Shown here: positions 44,034 through 54,281 of the stretch, in pieces
How positions within the stretch are numbered: position 1 is the first letter of the stretch
How the letters are laid out: each line of letters opens with the position of its first letter
NCBI RefSeq assembly: GCF_002412335.2
Contig: NZ_NXIB02000001.1
Location: forward strand, 47,182 to 111,181
Direction of reading: 5' to 3'
DNA length: 64,000 nt
DNA from: Tychonema bourrellyi FEM_GT703
GTDB taxonomy: Bacteria; Cyanobacteriota; Cyanobacteriia; Cyanobacteriales; Microcoleaceae
Program-made: the position numbers and the translations under genes
The notes under the pieces: generated by a model
Database searches by the model: none
Seen by the model: the letters and a program-made list of their open reading frames with translations, nothing else
What the model was told of the DNA's origin: nothing

Positions 44034-45692
44034 TTACTTTGTCTTCACTTCCAGCCCCCGACGATAAGAAACACTAGCCTCCTTTTGTCGCCCCACCTTA
44101 GCCAAACTATCACCCAACTTATCATAAACCTCAGCCAAATCAGGATTAAGTTCGATCGCCTTTTGATAAAACTCGATCGCCCTCTCTACCATCCCCTTAC
44201 CCAACCAAACATCACCCAAACCCTCGTAACACATAAAATCATCAGGATTAATTTTCAGTAATCGCTTATAAGCATCGATCGCGTCATCCCACCGTCCCAA
44301 CTTGGCCAAAGCATCCCCCAAATACCGATAAGTATCCCCATTTTTCCCATCAAGTTTGATATTATTTGCATCAAGTTCGATCGCCTTTTTATATTGAACG
44401 ATCGCGCCCTCTAACTGATTTTGCAGTGCCAAAGCCTTACCAAACTGCAAATACAACTCCGGCTCATCCGGCTTAATTTCCAACGCCTTTTGACAAACCT
44501 CCAAATTATTTGGATTCAGTTCAATACTCCTGCGATAGCAATTCACCGCAGCATCTAAATCTGCATCAATATCTTTTTGAAGCGGTTGCACGCGGGCTCG
44601 CTGCCGCAAAGCATCCCCTAAATGGAAACTAACCACATCCGAATTGGGAGCCACATCCAAAGCCTTCCGATAAGTCGCGATCGCCTCATCGTACCGCCCC
44701 AACTGATACAGAGCAAACCCCAAATGGTCTTGAGCCTCTAGTGAGTTTGGCTCAAACTCAACCGATTTCCGGTATGCGCCTACCGCTTGCTCCCATCTTC
44801 CCAACCGCGTCAACGCATCCCCCAAATGCTGGTAAATCACTGCCGCATCCGGTACGATATCCAGCGCTTTCCGATAAGATGCGATCGCCTCATCCCACCG
44901 CTGCACGATCGACAAAGTATGCCCCAAATAGTGGTGAACGATCGCCGAACCCGGTTCCAACTCAGCGGCTTTCGAGTAAGATGCGATCGCTTCCTCCCAT
45001 TGGCCCTGCGCCGATAAAGCCGTGCCCAATTTATAGTAAATCCAATGGAAATCTGGTTTTAACTGAATAGCTTTTCGGTAATAACCCACGGCTTCTGCAA
45101 ACTCATTCTTACCCTGTAAAGCCTCTGCTAACTTCAGGTATAAATCTCCCTCGCCCGGATTTAGCTCGATCGCCCTTCGCAAGCAATCCATCCCTTCATC
45201 AACCCGTCCCAATCTTGCCAAAGCCTCCCACAAATTTTGGTAAGGCAAAGCCGATTCCGAGTCAAGTGCGATCGCATGACGCAAACAACTTACAGATTCA
45301 TCCAGTTGACCTTGCAAGCACAAAGCCTGACCCAAACTATTATAAAACTCATAAAAATCTGGATAGATTTCCACAGCCTTGCGGTACGCAGCCACGGCTT
45401 CATCTAGATTGCCCTGCTGTTCCAAAACCTCCCCTAAATTGTGCCAAGACCAAGCCGAATTCGGGTTAAGTTCGCAGGCCCTGCGGTAACTTTTCTCCGC
45501 CCCATCCCGCTGCCCCAATTTCGCCAAAACTTCACCCAAATTGTGGTGATACCAGGAAAAATCCGGGTTGAGTTCAGTACAGCGCTGGTAGGCGGCGGCG
45601 GCTTCCTCTAATTTACCAGATTGTTTTAGGAGGTTGCCTCTATGAAAATAGTTAGAAGCAGTTTCTTCATGCACCTGTAATGAGTTATTCAT
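44034..45692 (-). CDS. TPR-repeat protein
   Basis: A 552-residue protein made almost wholly of about 15 TPRs of 34 residues, with regular units like AAAAYQRCTELNPDFSWYHHNLGEVLAKLGQ and EEAIASYSKAAELEPGSAIVHHYLGHTLS. No signal peptide, membrane segment or enzyme domain. The repeats share the -ELNPDFSW-HNLGE- style with the TPR part of the 1557-aa protein next door, so the two probably arose from one array. Such solenoids often scaffold or, in O-GlcNAc-transferase-like proteins, present acceptors; here a scaffold for the adjacent glycosyltransferases is the simplest idea. Confidence 0.85.
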   Translation of the reverse strand: MNNSLQVHEETASNYFHRGNLLKQSGKLEEAAAAYQRCTELNPDFSWYHHNLGEVLAKLGQRDGAEKSYRRACELNPNSAWSWHNLGEVLEQQGNLDEAVAAYRKAVEIYPDFYEFYNSLGQALCLQGQLDESVSCLRHAIALDSESALPYQNLWEALARLGRVDEGMDCLRRAIELNPGEGDLYLKLAEALQGKNEFAEAVGYYRKAIQLKPDFHWIYYKLGTALSAQGQWEEAIASYSKAAELEPGSAIVHHYLGHTLSIVQRWDEAIASYRKALDIVPDAAVIYQHLGDALTRLGRWEQAVGAYRKSVEFEPNSLEAQDHLGFALYQLGRYDEAIATYRKALDVAPNSDVVSFHLGDALRQRARVQPLQKDIDADLDAAVNCYRRSIELNPNNLEVCQKALEIKPDEPELYLQFGKALALQNQLEGAIVQYKKAIELDANNIKLDGKNGDTYRYLGDALAKLGRWDDAIDAYKRLLKINPDDFMCYEGLGDVWLGKGMVERAIEFYQKAIELNPDLAEVYDKLGDSLAKVGRQKEASVSYRRGLEVKTK

Positions 45693-46137
45693 AATTTTGT
45701 ACCGTAGATTTCATTTTTTTAGGTTGGTCTAGGCTGGGTTTATAAGCGCGGGCTGGGGGCGGGTTTTTTAGTCTTTGGGTATCCCTTGAAGCTATCGGCG
45801 AACCCGCCCCTACAGGTTTTTGTCATTGGTGCCGTCTGATGAATTGTATCGGTTTTCTGTCTGAGTTACAATCCTTGCGATTCCCCCGGCATCTAGGGCG
45901 GGCACGGGGGCACCGCCCCTACAGGTTGTTGATTTGTAGGGGTAGTGCCCCCGTGCCTACCCTCCCCGGCATCCAGGGCGGGCACGGGGGCACCGCCCCT
46001 ACAGGTTGTTGATTTGTAGGGGTAGTGCCCCCGTGCCTACCCTCCCCGGCATCCAGGGCGGGCACGGGGGCACCGCCCCTACAGGTTGTTGATTTGTAGG
46101 GGTAGTGCCCCCGTGCCTACCCCTCATGGGAAAATTC
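45693..46137. repeat. 80-bp tandem repeat (three copies) and a GGGCGGGTT element
   Basis: 45885-46122 holds three near-identical 80-bp units (CCCCGGCATC at 45884, 45964 and 46044). Each contains GGGCACGGGGGCACCGCCCC facing GTAGGGGTAGTGCCCCCGTGCC, a strong GC-rich hairpin. Before it, 45740-45820 has a GGGCGGGTT/AACCCGCCCC element. No gene in the 445-bp gap. Confidence 0.8.
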
Positions 46138-49100
46138 CTAATTCGTCGGCCGCCAATTTTCGTCCTCCAGTCTAATACCGCTGTCTTGACAAGCTCTAGT
46201 TAAATGAGGGCTGTAGTAAGGATCATTGTCAATATATTTTTGCCACTTGCTTTCCATCAACTTCGATTCCTTTTTCAGCCGCTGTTTCTTTTCTGGCGAA
46301 TCCTCGTAACCGCGACTTTTAGATTCGTGGTGGTAGAGAACTACATGAGGCAGGTAAATATTTCGGTATCCTTTTTCTAGCATTTTCAAACACAAATCCA
46401 CATCATTATACGCCACTGTTAGCTCTTCGTCAAATCCCCCAACACTTTCAAATACTTCGCGGCGACACATTAAACACGCAGCAGTTACCGCTGAAACATT
46501 ATTCATGCCTACCACATTCCCGAAATACCCTGGGATCGATCGCGGCATATGATAATAACTGTGACCAGCCACACCGCCACCGAGTCCCATCACCACTCCT
46601 GCGTGTTGAATCTTGTTGTCCGAATATATCAGCAAATTGCCCACAGCCCCGATCGAGCTTCTTTGAGCTTGCTCAACCATTGCGTCAATCCAGTCGGGAG
46701 TAATTACCTCTGTATCGTTATTCAAAAACAGCAAGTAATCTCCCTCAGCTTTGCTAGCAGCGTAGTTGTTAATCTTCGAGAAATTGAACGGAATATCTAG
46801 GTGATAGCTTTTAAACCTTGCTGATTCCAGAGATTCCCATTTCGCTAAAATTTCCGCCGTGTGTTTTTCCTTGCTGCCGTTATCGATAACGATAACTTCG
46901 TAATTTGGGTAAACACTCTTAGTAAAGATCGACTCCAAGCAGGTATTCAACACATCACCTAAATCCTTGGTGGGAATAATGATGCTTACCCGCTTGTAAT
47001 CCGCAATCTTGTAACGGGCAATAAAGTGTCCTAAAAATTCAGGAACCCCTTCAATTCTTCCCGGTTCGCCCCGACGTTCGATCGCCTCTTGCAAAGCTTT
47101 TTGCCCTGCATCATAGGCATAGGGTTTAGCATCTACACCGCCAGCAGCCGAACCCGCGTGCATTCTCCAGTGGTAAAGAATCTTAGGAATGTGAAAAATT
47201 TTGTCAGTTTTTTCTGTAAACCTCAAAACCAAATCGTAATCCTGAGCACCTTCAAAACCTACTCTAAAACCACCGATTTCATTGATTAGCTTTCGTCTGT
47301 AAGTACCCAAATGGCAAGTGTACATCCGAGACAGGAATGAATCGGGACTCCATTCTGCCTTGAAGAAAGGATTTATCAGTTCCTTATCCTGGTAAATCTT
47401 ATCTTCATCGGAATAAATCATGTCCGCTTCCGGGTGTCGGTTCAGCAGCAACACCACTTCATACAAAGCCTCCGGTGTCAGCGTATCGTCGTGGTCTAAT
47501 AGAGATATAAATTCACCAGTCGCCAATTCCAAAGCAGAATTAGAACAGTGAGAAATGTGACCGTTTTTGGTTCTGTAAGCTACTTTGATCCGGCTATCTT
47601 TGGCTGCATATTCTTTCAAAATTCGCTTGACATGAGGCGCGGTTGATGCGTCATCCGCAATGCACAATTCCCAATAAGGATATATTTGATTGAGAACTGA
47701 TTCTATTGCCTCCTGCAAATAATTTTCTGGCGTATTGTAAGCCGGCATGACAATGCTAATCAGCGGCTTATAGTTAAAGATTTCTAATGTTTCAGCCATC
47801 TTCCGCAAGTCAGAGTCTCTGGGACTGTGCTTAGCACGCCACTTAGTGTAAGCAGGGTCTTGGCCGAGGAATAGGGAATCTCGCAAATTTTGATAATCCA
47901 AACCAAAAAGTTTTGGGTCGAGTTTACTCGCTATCTGATACTCTTCCAGAGCTTCGGAAAGCTGATCTTGTTTAGCTAGAGTTTTTGCTAAATTGTAGTG
48001 AGACCAGCCAAAGTTAGGATCTACTTCGATCGCTTTTCGATAACTTACTACGGCTTCATCAAACCGATTCTCTTGTTGAAATACATCGCCTAAATTGTGA
48101 TACGACCAAACAAAACTTGGATTCAGTTCTGCTGCTTTCCGATAGCTTTTAATCGCCTCATCCACTTTACCGAGCAATCTCAGAATATCGCCTAAATTGT
48201 GGTGAGTTCCAAAGTAATTGGGATTAATGGCGATCGCCTTACGGTAGGCGGCCACCGCCTCCTTAAATTTACCTTCTTGTCCCAGAGACTCCCCTAATTC
48301 GTGGTACTCCGTAGCTACTCCGGGGTTTTGCTCGATCGCACTTCCAGAATTTCCGTTAACAGCCCGATCGCCCCCCGCAGACCTAACTACCCCCTTTTTT
48401 TCCAAAACCTCTTCCAACCCCGCAGAAATAGCCCGATCGCCCGGCCGAATCTGCAACGCCATCTGATAAAAGACGATCGCACCATCAACCCAGCCCTTCC
48501 TTCCCAAAGCATTCGCCAACTCAACATAAAGCCCAGCATCGTTTGGCGAAATCTCCAAAGCCTTATGATAAAGTTGCACATCATCCGGGTTATGATCGAT
48601 CGCCCTTCGATACAAACCCATCGCATCCTGCAAATCCCACTGCGATCGCATCCTCAAAGCATCAGCCAACTTTTGCGACAGCCACGGCAAATCCGGCTGA
48701 ATTTCGGCAGCACAGCGGTAAGAGGCGATCGACTCATCCCACCGTTCCAACTTCTCAAAAGCCGTCCCCATGTTGTAATAAGTCCACGCAAAATCGCGAT
48801 TCAACTCCGCCGCGCGGCGGTAAACCACAACCGCATCCTCCCACCGTTCCATTTCCAACAGCACATCACCCAACTTGCTGTGGGACCAGAAGAAATTCGG
48901 ATTCAGTTCATTAGCCCGCTGATACGCAGCCACAGCCTCATCCCAGCGTTCCAAATTGACCAGGGCTTCCGCAAGATTGTTGTGCGCCCAAAAATGGTCG
49001 GGATTCAGTTCGATCGACCTTCGGTAAGCCGCAATCGCCTCATCCCAACGTTCCAATTTAATCAGCGCATCCGCCAAATAATTGTGCGACCAACTAAAAT

Positions 49101-50811
49101 CAGGATTTAATTCAGTTGCTTTCTGATAAGGTTCTACCGCCTCATCCCACCGTTCCAACTTCAACAACACATCGGCTAAATTGTTGTGAGACCAGCTAAA
49201 ATCAGGATTTAATTCGATCGCCCTCCGGTAAGCATCCACAGCCTCATCCCACCGTTCCAACTTCACCAGAGACTCAGCTAAATTGTTGTGAGACCAAGAA
49301 AGATCGGGATTAATTTGAATTGCTTTGGTGTAAGCATCTACCGCAGACTCCCACTGTTCTTGACCTTTCAGAATCTCCGCCAATTCGTGATAAGCTGCGC
49401 CTGCATTTGGGTTCAATTCAACTGCGCGTCGGTAACAATCTATTCCTTGATTTACCTTACCTTGCTCAATCAAAGTCTTAGCTAAATTTTCTAAATCCTC
49501 AGCGGTGCCAGACTTAGGATCGATCGCAAAAGCTCGATACCAACACTGGGTAGCCTCCTCCGACTTCCCTAACTGCGTCAAAAGCTTGGCATAATTGCGG
49601 AAAGCACCGGCGAAATCAGGCTTAAGGGCGATCGCCTTTTCATAAGCAGAAATCGCTTCCTGCCACTCTTCCTGCTGCGCGCAAATGCTACCATAATTAG
49701 CATAAGCTTCGGCAAAATTCGGATTAATTTCTATTGCTCTGACATAGCAAGTTTTGGCTTCATCAATTTTGCCCCCAACTTGCAAGGCATTACCCAACAT
49801 TTTGTATAGAGGCGCTTCCGGCTTAATTTGTAGCGCTTTTTTGCAAGCAGAAATTGCTTGTTCCATTTTGCCCTGAGCAAAATAGCCTTCTGCCAATATT
49901 TTGTATGCTTCTGGATCTTCGGTACTAATTCCTGGATTCGCAGGTGGCTGAACTTGTGGTTGAATTTGTTGTCTAATTTGCTCAGGTATTTGTTGCAAAA
50001 TCTCTGGCGGTATTTTTCGCAATATTTGCTCAGGTATTTGTGGTTGAACCTGTGGTTGTTGAACTTGTGGCGCTACTTCTGGCTGAACTTGTGGCGGCTT
50101 AACAGCACCATTTGCGCCATTTGCACCAGCCAAAGTCTGCTGTCCCTCGCTACCATTTCTGGCATTAGCTGCGTTCAGCTCGATCGCCTTCCGATAATAT
50201 ACAGTCGCTTCTTCTAATTTGCCTTGTTTTTTCAGCGCCTCACCCATATTTTGGTAAGCCTGAGTCAAACTAGGGTCAAACTTAATAGCCCGATCGTAAC
50301 AGGCGATCGCCTCCGGCAACCTTTCCTGCCGCGCAAAAGCATCACCCATACCCAAATGTTCCGACGGTTTCGCCTTTTCCGGTTCCAAAGAAAATGCCCG
50401 ATACCAGCATTCCTGAGCTTCTGCGGGCTTACCAACTTCCCCAAATACCTTCGCCAAATTCCGGTAAACCCCGGCGAAATTCGGCTTAATCGCGATGGCT
50501 TTCTGATAATGTGCGATCGCCTCCTGCCACTTTTGCTGCTGAGCACAAATGCTACCCAAATTCGCGTATACCTCCGCAAAATTCGGTTCAATTTCAATAG
50601 CCTTGGCGTACCAGTGTCGCGCCTCTTCCATGCGGCCTTGAGCCTGTAGTGCGTTACCCAAAGTCTTGTAAGCCGGCGCAAAACTGGGGTGAATCTTCAA
50701 AGCTTGCTCGCAGGAGGCGATGGCTTCTTCCAATTTCCCTTGGGATAAATAGGTTTCTCCCTGTTGGTTAAAATGAACGGCTGTGGATTCTGTGTTGACT
50801 GTCGTTGACAT
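46138..50811 (-). CDS. TPR-array protein with two C-terminal GT2 domains (1557 aa)
   Basis: From the ATG at 50811 (a TTG at 50856 would add 15 residues). Residues about 5-230 and 300-1000 are some 24 TPRs, divided by a Gln/Pro-rich linker near 240-290 (QVQPEVAPQVQQPQVQPQIP). Six central TPRs are nearly alike (SWSHNNLA, KLERWDEAV). Residues about 1013-1230 are GT2 (ISIVMPAYNTPENYLQEAIE, LLDHDDTL, YSDEDKIY) and 1270-1500 a second GT2 (VSIIIPTKDLGDVLNTCLES, LFLNNDTEV, GGFDEELTVAYNDVDLCLK). This pairing resembles rhamnan/O-antigen chain builders of the GT2 tandem type. TPRs likely dock the enzyme on acceptor or partner proteins. It faces away from der. Confidence 0.85.
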   Translation of the reverse strand: MSTTVNTESTAVHFNQQGETYLSQGKLEEAIASCEQALKIHPSFAPAYKTLGNALQAQGRMEEARHWYAKAIEIEPNFAEVYANLGSICAQQQKWQEAIAHYQKAIAIKPNFAGVYRNLAKVFGEVGKPAEAQECWYRAFSLEPEKAKPSEHLGMGDAFARQERLPEAIACYDRAIKFDPSLTQAYQNMGEALKKQGKLEEATVYYRKAIELNAANARNGSEGQQTLAGANGANGAVKPPQVQPEVAPQVQQPQVQPQIPEQILRKIPPEILQQIPEQIRQQIQPQVQPPANPGISTEDPEAYKILAEGYFAQGKMEQAISACKKALQIKPEAPLYKMLGNALQVGGKIDEAKTCYVRAIEINPNFAEAYANYGSICAQQEEWQEAISAYEKAIALKPDFAGAFRNYAKLLTQLGKSEEATQCWYRAFAIDPKSGTAEDLENLAKTLIEQGKVNQGIDCYRRAVELNPNAGAAYHELAEILKGQEQWESAVDAYTKAIQINPDLSWSHNNLAESLVKLERWDEAVDAYRRAIELNPDFSWSHNNLADVLLKLERWDEAVEPYQKATELNPDFSWSHNYLADALIKLERWDEAIAAYRRSIELNPDHFWAHNNLAEALVNLERWDEAVAAYQRANELNPNFFWSHSKLGDVLLEMERWEDAVVVYRRAAELNRDFAWTYYNMGTAFEKLERWDESIASYRCAAEIQPDLPWLSQKLADALRMRSQWDLQDAMGLYRRAIDHNPDDVQLYHKALEISPNDAGLYVELANALGRKGWVDGAIVFYQMALQIRPGDRAISAGLEEVLEKKGVVRSAGGDRAVNGNSGSAIEQNPGVATEYHELGESLGQEGKFKEAVAAYRKAIAINPNYFGTHHNLGDILRLLGKVDEAIKSYRKAAELNPSFVWSYHNLGDVFQQENRFDEAVVSYRKAIEVDPNFGWSHYNLAKTLAKQDQLSEALEEYQIASKLDPKLFGLDYQNLRDSLFLGQDPAYTKWRAKHSPRDSDLRKMAETLEIFNYKPLISIVMPAYNTPENYLQEAIESVLNQIYPYWELCIADDASTAPHVKRILKEYAAKDSRIKVAYRTKNGHISHCSNSALELATGEFISLLDHDDTLTPEALYEVVLLLNRHPEADMIYSDEDKIYQDKELINPFFKAEWSPDSFLSRMYTCHLGTYRRKLINEIGGFRVGFEGAQDYDLVLRFTEKTDKIFHIPKILYHWRMHAGSAAGGVDAKPYAYDAGQKALQEAIERRGEPGRIEGVPEFLGHFIARYKIADYKRVSIIIPTKDLGDVLNTCLESIFTKSVYPNYEVIVIDNGSKEKHTAEILAKWESLESARFKSYHLDIPFNFSKINNYAASKAEGDYLLFLNNDTEVITPDWIDAMVEQAQRSSIGAVGNLLIYSDNKIQHAGVVMGLGGGVAGHSYYHMPRSIPGYFGNVVGMNNVSAVTAACLMCRREVFESVGGFDEELTVAYNDVDLCLKMLEKGYRNIYLPHVVLYHHESKSRGYEDSPEKKQRLKKESKLMESKWQKYIDNDPYYSPHLTRACQDSGIRLEDENWRPTN

Positions 50812-51173
50812 AGGGGGTGCTGGCAACCGGGGCAGGAATTTAACTAAGGTCTTCAAAACGCAAAACGATTATAGCCCGTCTTGACACCAACAGTAGCAGT
50901 CTTGTTCCGCCAATATTTATTTTTTTTATGGGACATGAGCTCTTGGGGACGTTGGTGGGGCGGGGGCGGGTTTATGTAGATTGTCTATTTTCTACCTGTA
51001 TTATTTGTAAAACCCGCCCCTACGATGGACTGTTGGGGCGGGTTTTACAGATCGTATAGGACTCACAAACAATTTACATAAACCCGCCCCCACCCAACCA
51101 ATAACACTCCATTTAACCTATAATCAAAGGTCTAACATCAAAATTACGAAGCAGCCTCATTGCTGCTAGATTT
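50812..51173. repeat. Intergenic region with paired GGGCGGGTT elements
   Basis: No gene. Two GGGCGGGTTT...AAACCCGCCCC palindromes fill 50950-51095 (arms at about 50960, 51010, 51034 and 51080). The region separates divergent genes, so promoters for der and the TPR-GT2 gene must lie here. Confidence 0.6.
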
Positions 51174-52538
51174 ATGCCTCTACCTATAGTTGCTATTATT
51201 GGACGTCCCAATGTAGGCAAATCGACGATCGTCAACCGTCTAGCCAACTGCCAAGATGCGATCGTCCATGACGAACCGGGAATTACGCGCGATCGCACCT
51301 ACAGACCAGCATACTGGGGTGATCGCGAATATCAAGTAGTAGACACCGGTGGTCTAGTATTCGACGACGAAACCGAATTTCTGCCCATGATTCGCGAACA
51401 AGCAATGGCCGCCCTCGCCGAAGCCAGTGCCGCAATTTTCGTAGTAGACGGCAAAGTTGGACTGACTGGGGGCGATGAGGCGATCGCATCTTGGCTCAGA
51501 TTGCAACGAGTTCCCGTCGTTCTAGCCGTCAACAAATGCGAGTCTGAAATAACCGGACTCACCCAAGCAGCAGATTTTTGGCAATTAGGATTAGGCGAAC
51601 CTTTCCCAGTTTCCGGGATTCACGGTAACGGCACCGGTGAATTGCTCGACCAATTAATCACTCATCTTCCCACAGAAGTATTACCAGAAGTTGAAGAAAC
51701 TAAAGTAGCAATTATTGGGCGGCCAAACGTTGGCAAATCCAGTTTGTTGAACGCATTTCTGGGAGAAAATCGCGCCATAGTCAGCCCGATTTCCGGTACA
51801 ACCCGCGATGCGATCGATACCATAGTCCAGCGTGGCGATAACACCTATCGTTTGATCGACACCGCCGGAATTCGCAAAAAGAAAAATGTCGAATACGGTG
51901 CAGAATTCTTCGGCATCAACCGTGCATTCAAAGCCATCCGCCGCGCCGATGTCGTGCTATTAGTAATTGATGCGATCGATGGCGTTACAGATCAAGACCA
52001 AAAATTAGCCGATCGCATCAGCCAAGAAGGTCGAGCCTGCATTATTGTCGTCAACAAATGGGATGCAGTAGAAGACAAAGAATCCGATACCATCTACGAA
52101 TACGAAAAAGAAGCCAGATCTCGACTTTATTTCCTTGATTGGGCAGAAATGATTTTTGTCAGCGCCGTAACTGGACAGCGAGTTGAAAAAACGATTGAAT
52201 TAATAGATAAAGCCTCCAGCGAACACAAACGCCGCGTCGCCACCGCCGTGATTAACGAAGTCATAGAAGAAGCCACAAGTTGGCATTCCGCCCCAGTGAC
52301 ACGCCAAGGAAAACAAGGCAAAATCTATTATGGTACTCAAGTGCGATCGGAGCCACCAACCATCGCCCTATTCGTCAACGATCCCAAACGCTTCACCGAA
52401 AATTACCGTCGCTACATGGAAAGCCAATTTCGTAAACATCTAGGCTTTACTGGTACACCAATGCGCCTACTTTGGAGAGGCAAAAAAGTTCGCGAATCCG
52501 AACAAAGTAGCACAAATAGAGCACTTCGTGTGAAGTAA
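51174..52538 (+). CDS. der: Ribosome biogenesis GTPase Der (EngA)
   Basis: A 454-residue essential GTPase with two tandem G domains that helps mature the 50S subunit. First domain: [16 protein letters not shown] (G1), PGITRDRTY (G2), DTGGLVFD (G3), NKCE (G4). Second: [49 protein letters not shown]. The C-terminal KH-like domain ([39 protein letters not shown]) ends with the basic tail. Length is normal. Downstream comes the EcfT-like gene after a 136-bp gap, so cotranscription is possible. Confidence 0.96.
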   Translation: MPLPIVAIIGRPNVGKSTIVNRLANCQDAIVHDEPGITRDRTYRPAYWGDREYQVVDTGGLVFDDETEFLPMIREQAMAALAEASAAIFVVDGKVGLTGGDEAIASWLRLQRVPVVLAVNKCESEITGLTQAADFWQLGLGEPFPVSGIHGNGTGELLDQLITHLPTEVLPEVEETKVAIIGRPNVGKSSLLNAFLGENRAIVSPISGTTRDAIDTIVQRGDNTYRLIDTAGIRKKKNVEYGAEFFGINRAFKAIRRADVVLLVIDAIDGVTDQDQKLADRISQEGRACIIVVNKWDAVEDKESDTIYEYEKEARSRLYFLDWAEMIFVSAVTGQRVEKTIELIDKASSEHKRRVATAVINEVIEEATSWHSAPVTRQGKQGKIYYGTQVRSEPPTIALFVNDPKRFTENYRRYMESQFRKHLGFTGTPMRLLWRGKKVRESEQSSTNRALRVK

Positions 52539-52674
52539 TTTTGGATTTTGGATTGAAAAAAGAGCGCAGTTTAACGATCCAAGCAAATTGCGTTTTTTTT
52601 CAATAATCTTCCTTCTCTTCTCTTCCTTCGCGTCCTTAGCGTCTTCGCGGTTCAATAATCTAAAATATATAAAA

Positions 52675-53670
52675 ATGGATCTGCTTCGCTCGCTCCCAAT
52701 AGGACTATACCTAGAACAACCCGTAACTTGGCTTCACAGACTCGACTCGCGAGTGAAATTAGCCTGGTTAATGACATTCCTGATAGCGCCAATCCTCGCC
52801 AATCCTGTTTGGCGATTGATGTTAGTGGGAATGTTAATTATCCTGACACTAACCGCCGCAATTCCCCTGCGCGTCTGGAAACAGCAAATGGGATTATTAC
52901 TGTTATTCTGTTGTTTAGTATTTGGCCTCAGCGCGATCGCACCAGACGCACTCCCATCCGAACACCAGCCCCGCCTCCCAGCCGACGAATTAGCCTTTTC
53001 CCAACAACCCACAACCCTTCCCAAAGCCACTCCACCAAAACCCTGGTATCAACCCTTCAATTTAGACTCAAAATCTCAAACCCAAAATCCCAAATCCAAA
53101 GTCCAGAATTCTCTCCCCCAACCCACAAATTACAGTTACGTTTTATTCAAACAAGGGCCGATTAAAATTACCCGCAAATCCTTAGATTTAGCTATCAACG
53201 TCAGTACCTTATTTTTCACAGTAATTTATAGCACAAACCTCTATCTCCTTACCACAGCCAGCGAAGAAATTACCACTGCTATAGAAAACTTAATGCAGCC
53301 TTTGCGTCGCTTCAACTGGCCCGTGACTGAAATAGCTTTAACATTAACTTTATCTTTGCGATTTATTCCCTTAGTATTGGAAGAAATACAGAATTTAGTG
53401 CGATCGGTCCGAACCAGAGCCATCAACTGGAAAAAACTCGGATTTCGCCGCGCCGCCCAAGTTTGGTTGATGATAGCTGAGCGATTGTTAGAAAACTTGC
53501 TGTTGCGAGCCGAACAAATTGCCAGCGCTATGAAGGTTCGCGGCTTCACCAGTCCCGATCGACATCGCGTAGAATGGCATCATTTACACTTAAAAATCAG
53601 AGACTGGATCGCCATAGGCTGTTTAATCGTCCTCTGGAGTGCTCGTTTAGTTTGGGGCTGGGACAGTTAA
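52675..53670 (+). CDS. CbiQ/EcfT-family energy-coupling transporter transmembrane protein
   Basis: A 331-residue membrane protein from the ATG at 52675 (earlier in-frame starts would translate a dispersed repeat). LEQPVTWLHRLDSRVKLAWLMTFL opens the EcfT/CbiQ fold; the coupling helices with the A-R-G signature appear as LLRAEQIASAMKVRGF near 280. Ordinary EcfT is about 260 residues: here a hydrophilic insert (about 95-165, rich in Pro, Gln and Ser: PSEHQPRLPADELAF, NLDSKSQTQNPKSKVQN) lengthens it, partly from an inserted AATCTAAAATCC-like repeat. It would pair with ABC ATPases and an unknown substrate-binding subunit elsewhere. Confidence 0.85.
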   Translation: MDLLRSLPIGLYLEQPVTWLHRLDSRVKLAWLMTFLIAPILANPVWRLMLVGMLIILTLTAAIPLRVWKQQMGLLLLFCCLVFGLSAIAPDALPSEHQPRLPADELAFSQQPTTLPKATPPKPWYQPFNLDSKSQTQNPKSKVQNSLPQPTNYSYVLFKQGPIKITRKSLDLAINVSTLFFTVIYSTNLYLLTTASEEITTAIENLMQPLRRFNWPVTEIALTLTLSLRFIPLVLEEIQNLVRSVRTRAINWKKLGFRRAAQVWLMIAERLLENLLLRAEQIASAMKVRGFTSPDRHRVEWHHLHLKIRDWIAIGCLIVLWSARLVWGWDS

Positions 53671-53783
53671 GATGTTAGATTTTACATTTTAGATTGATTA
53701 GATTTTAGATGGAAGAATTTGGGACTGATTGGTTCCATACTCCTGCTAAAGTAGTAAAGATGAATATTTAGAAACCCAAGACA

Positions 53784-54281
53784 TTGAACATCTATCTAGG
53801 GACAGATATCGTATACATTCCCCGCATTCAAGCCGCATTAGACCGATTTGGCGATCGCTTTCTGGAAAAAATTTACACTCCCGCCGAACAAAAAGATTGC
53901 GGGCAAATAAATTCTCAAGAGACCAGTATTAAAGGTAAAATGGATCGAGTTTCGTGCAACCAGCTAGCAGGGCGGTGGGCTGCAAAAGAAGCCGTTGTCA
54001 AAGCACTAGGCACGGGATGGCGCGGATTGCGCTATAAAGATGTAGAAGTTGAGCGATCGGACAGTGGCGCTCCAAAGGTGCGACTACACGGAACAGCAGC
54101 AGAACTCGCCTCTGCTTGGGGAAATTGTCAGTGGCAATTGAGCCTCAGCCACGACGGAGACTACTGTACAGCCACCGCAGTAGCGCTTTGTAGCCCGCAC
54201 TCTACCGCCCCCGTTGGATCGAACTCCGATGTTACACCATTCTCAGGAACAGGCAAGATGCCTGTTCCACAACAAAATTAA
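53784..54281 (+). CDS. acpS: Holo-[acyl-carrier-protein] synthase, with repeat-derived tail
   Basis: A 165-residue 4'-phosphopantetheinyl transferase that charges acyl carrier protein. GTDIVYIPRI (6-15, Asp8 metal ligand), RWAAKEAVVKALGTGW (64-79, Glu69) and LSLSHDGDYCTATAVA (119-134) are the AcpS hallmarks. The start is TTG, the only one that preserves the beta-strand NIYLGTD. The last 12 residues (SGTGKMPVPQQN) are encoded by a dispersed palindrome (GAACAGGC...GCCTGTTC) inserted at the gene's end, which has replaced the original stop. The core is unaffected. Confidence 0.88.
   Translation: MNIYLGTDIVYIPRIQAALDRFGDRFLEKIYTPAEQKDCGQINSQETSIKGKMDRVSCNQLAGRWAAKEAVVKALGTGWRGLRYKDVEVERSDSGAPKVRLHGTAAELASAWGNCQWQLSLSHDGDYCTATAVALCSPHSTAPVGSNSDVTPFSGTGKMPVPQQN

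Noticed and set aside
45885-46122. CRISPR-like array
   Set aside because: The three units are tandem with no variable spacers between them, and no cas gene is near.
48301-49110. A 269-codon forward frame opposite the TPR-GT2 gene
   Set aside because: It mirrors the TPR codons (periodic Arg/Pro/Ile) and the reverse frame is a clear TPR protein.
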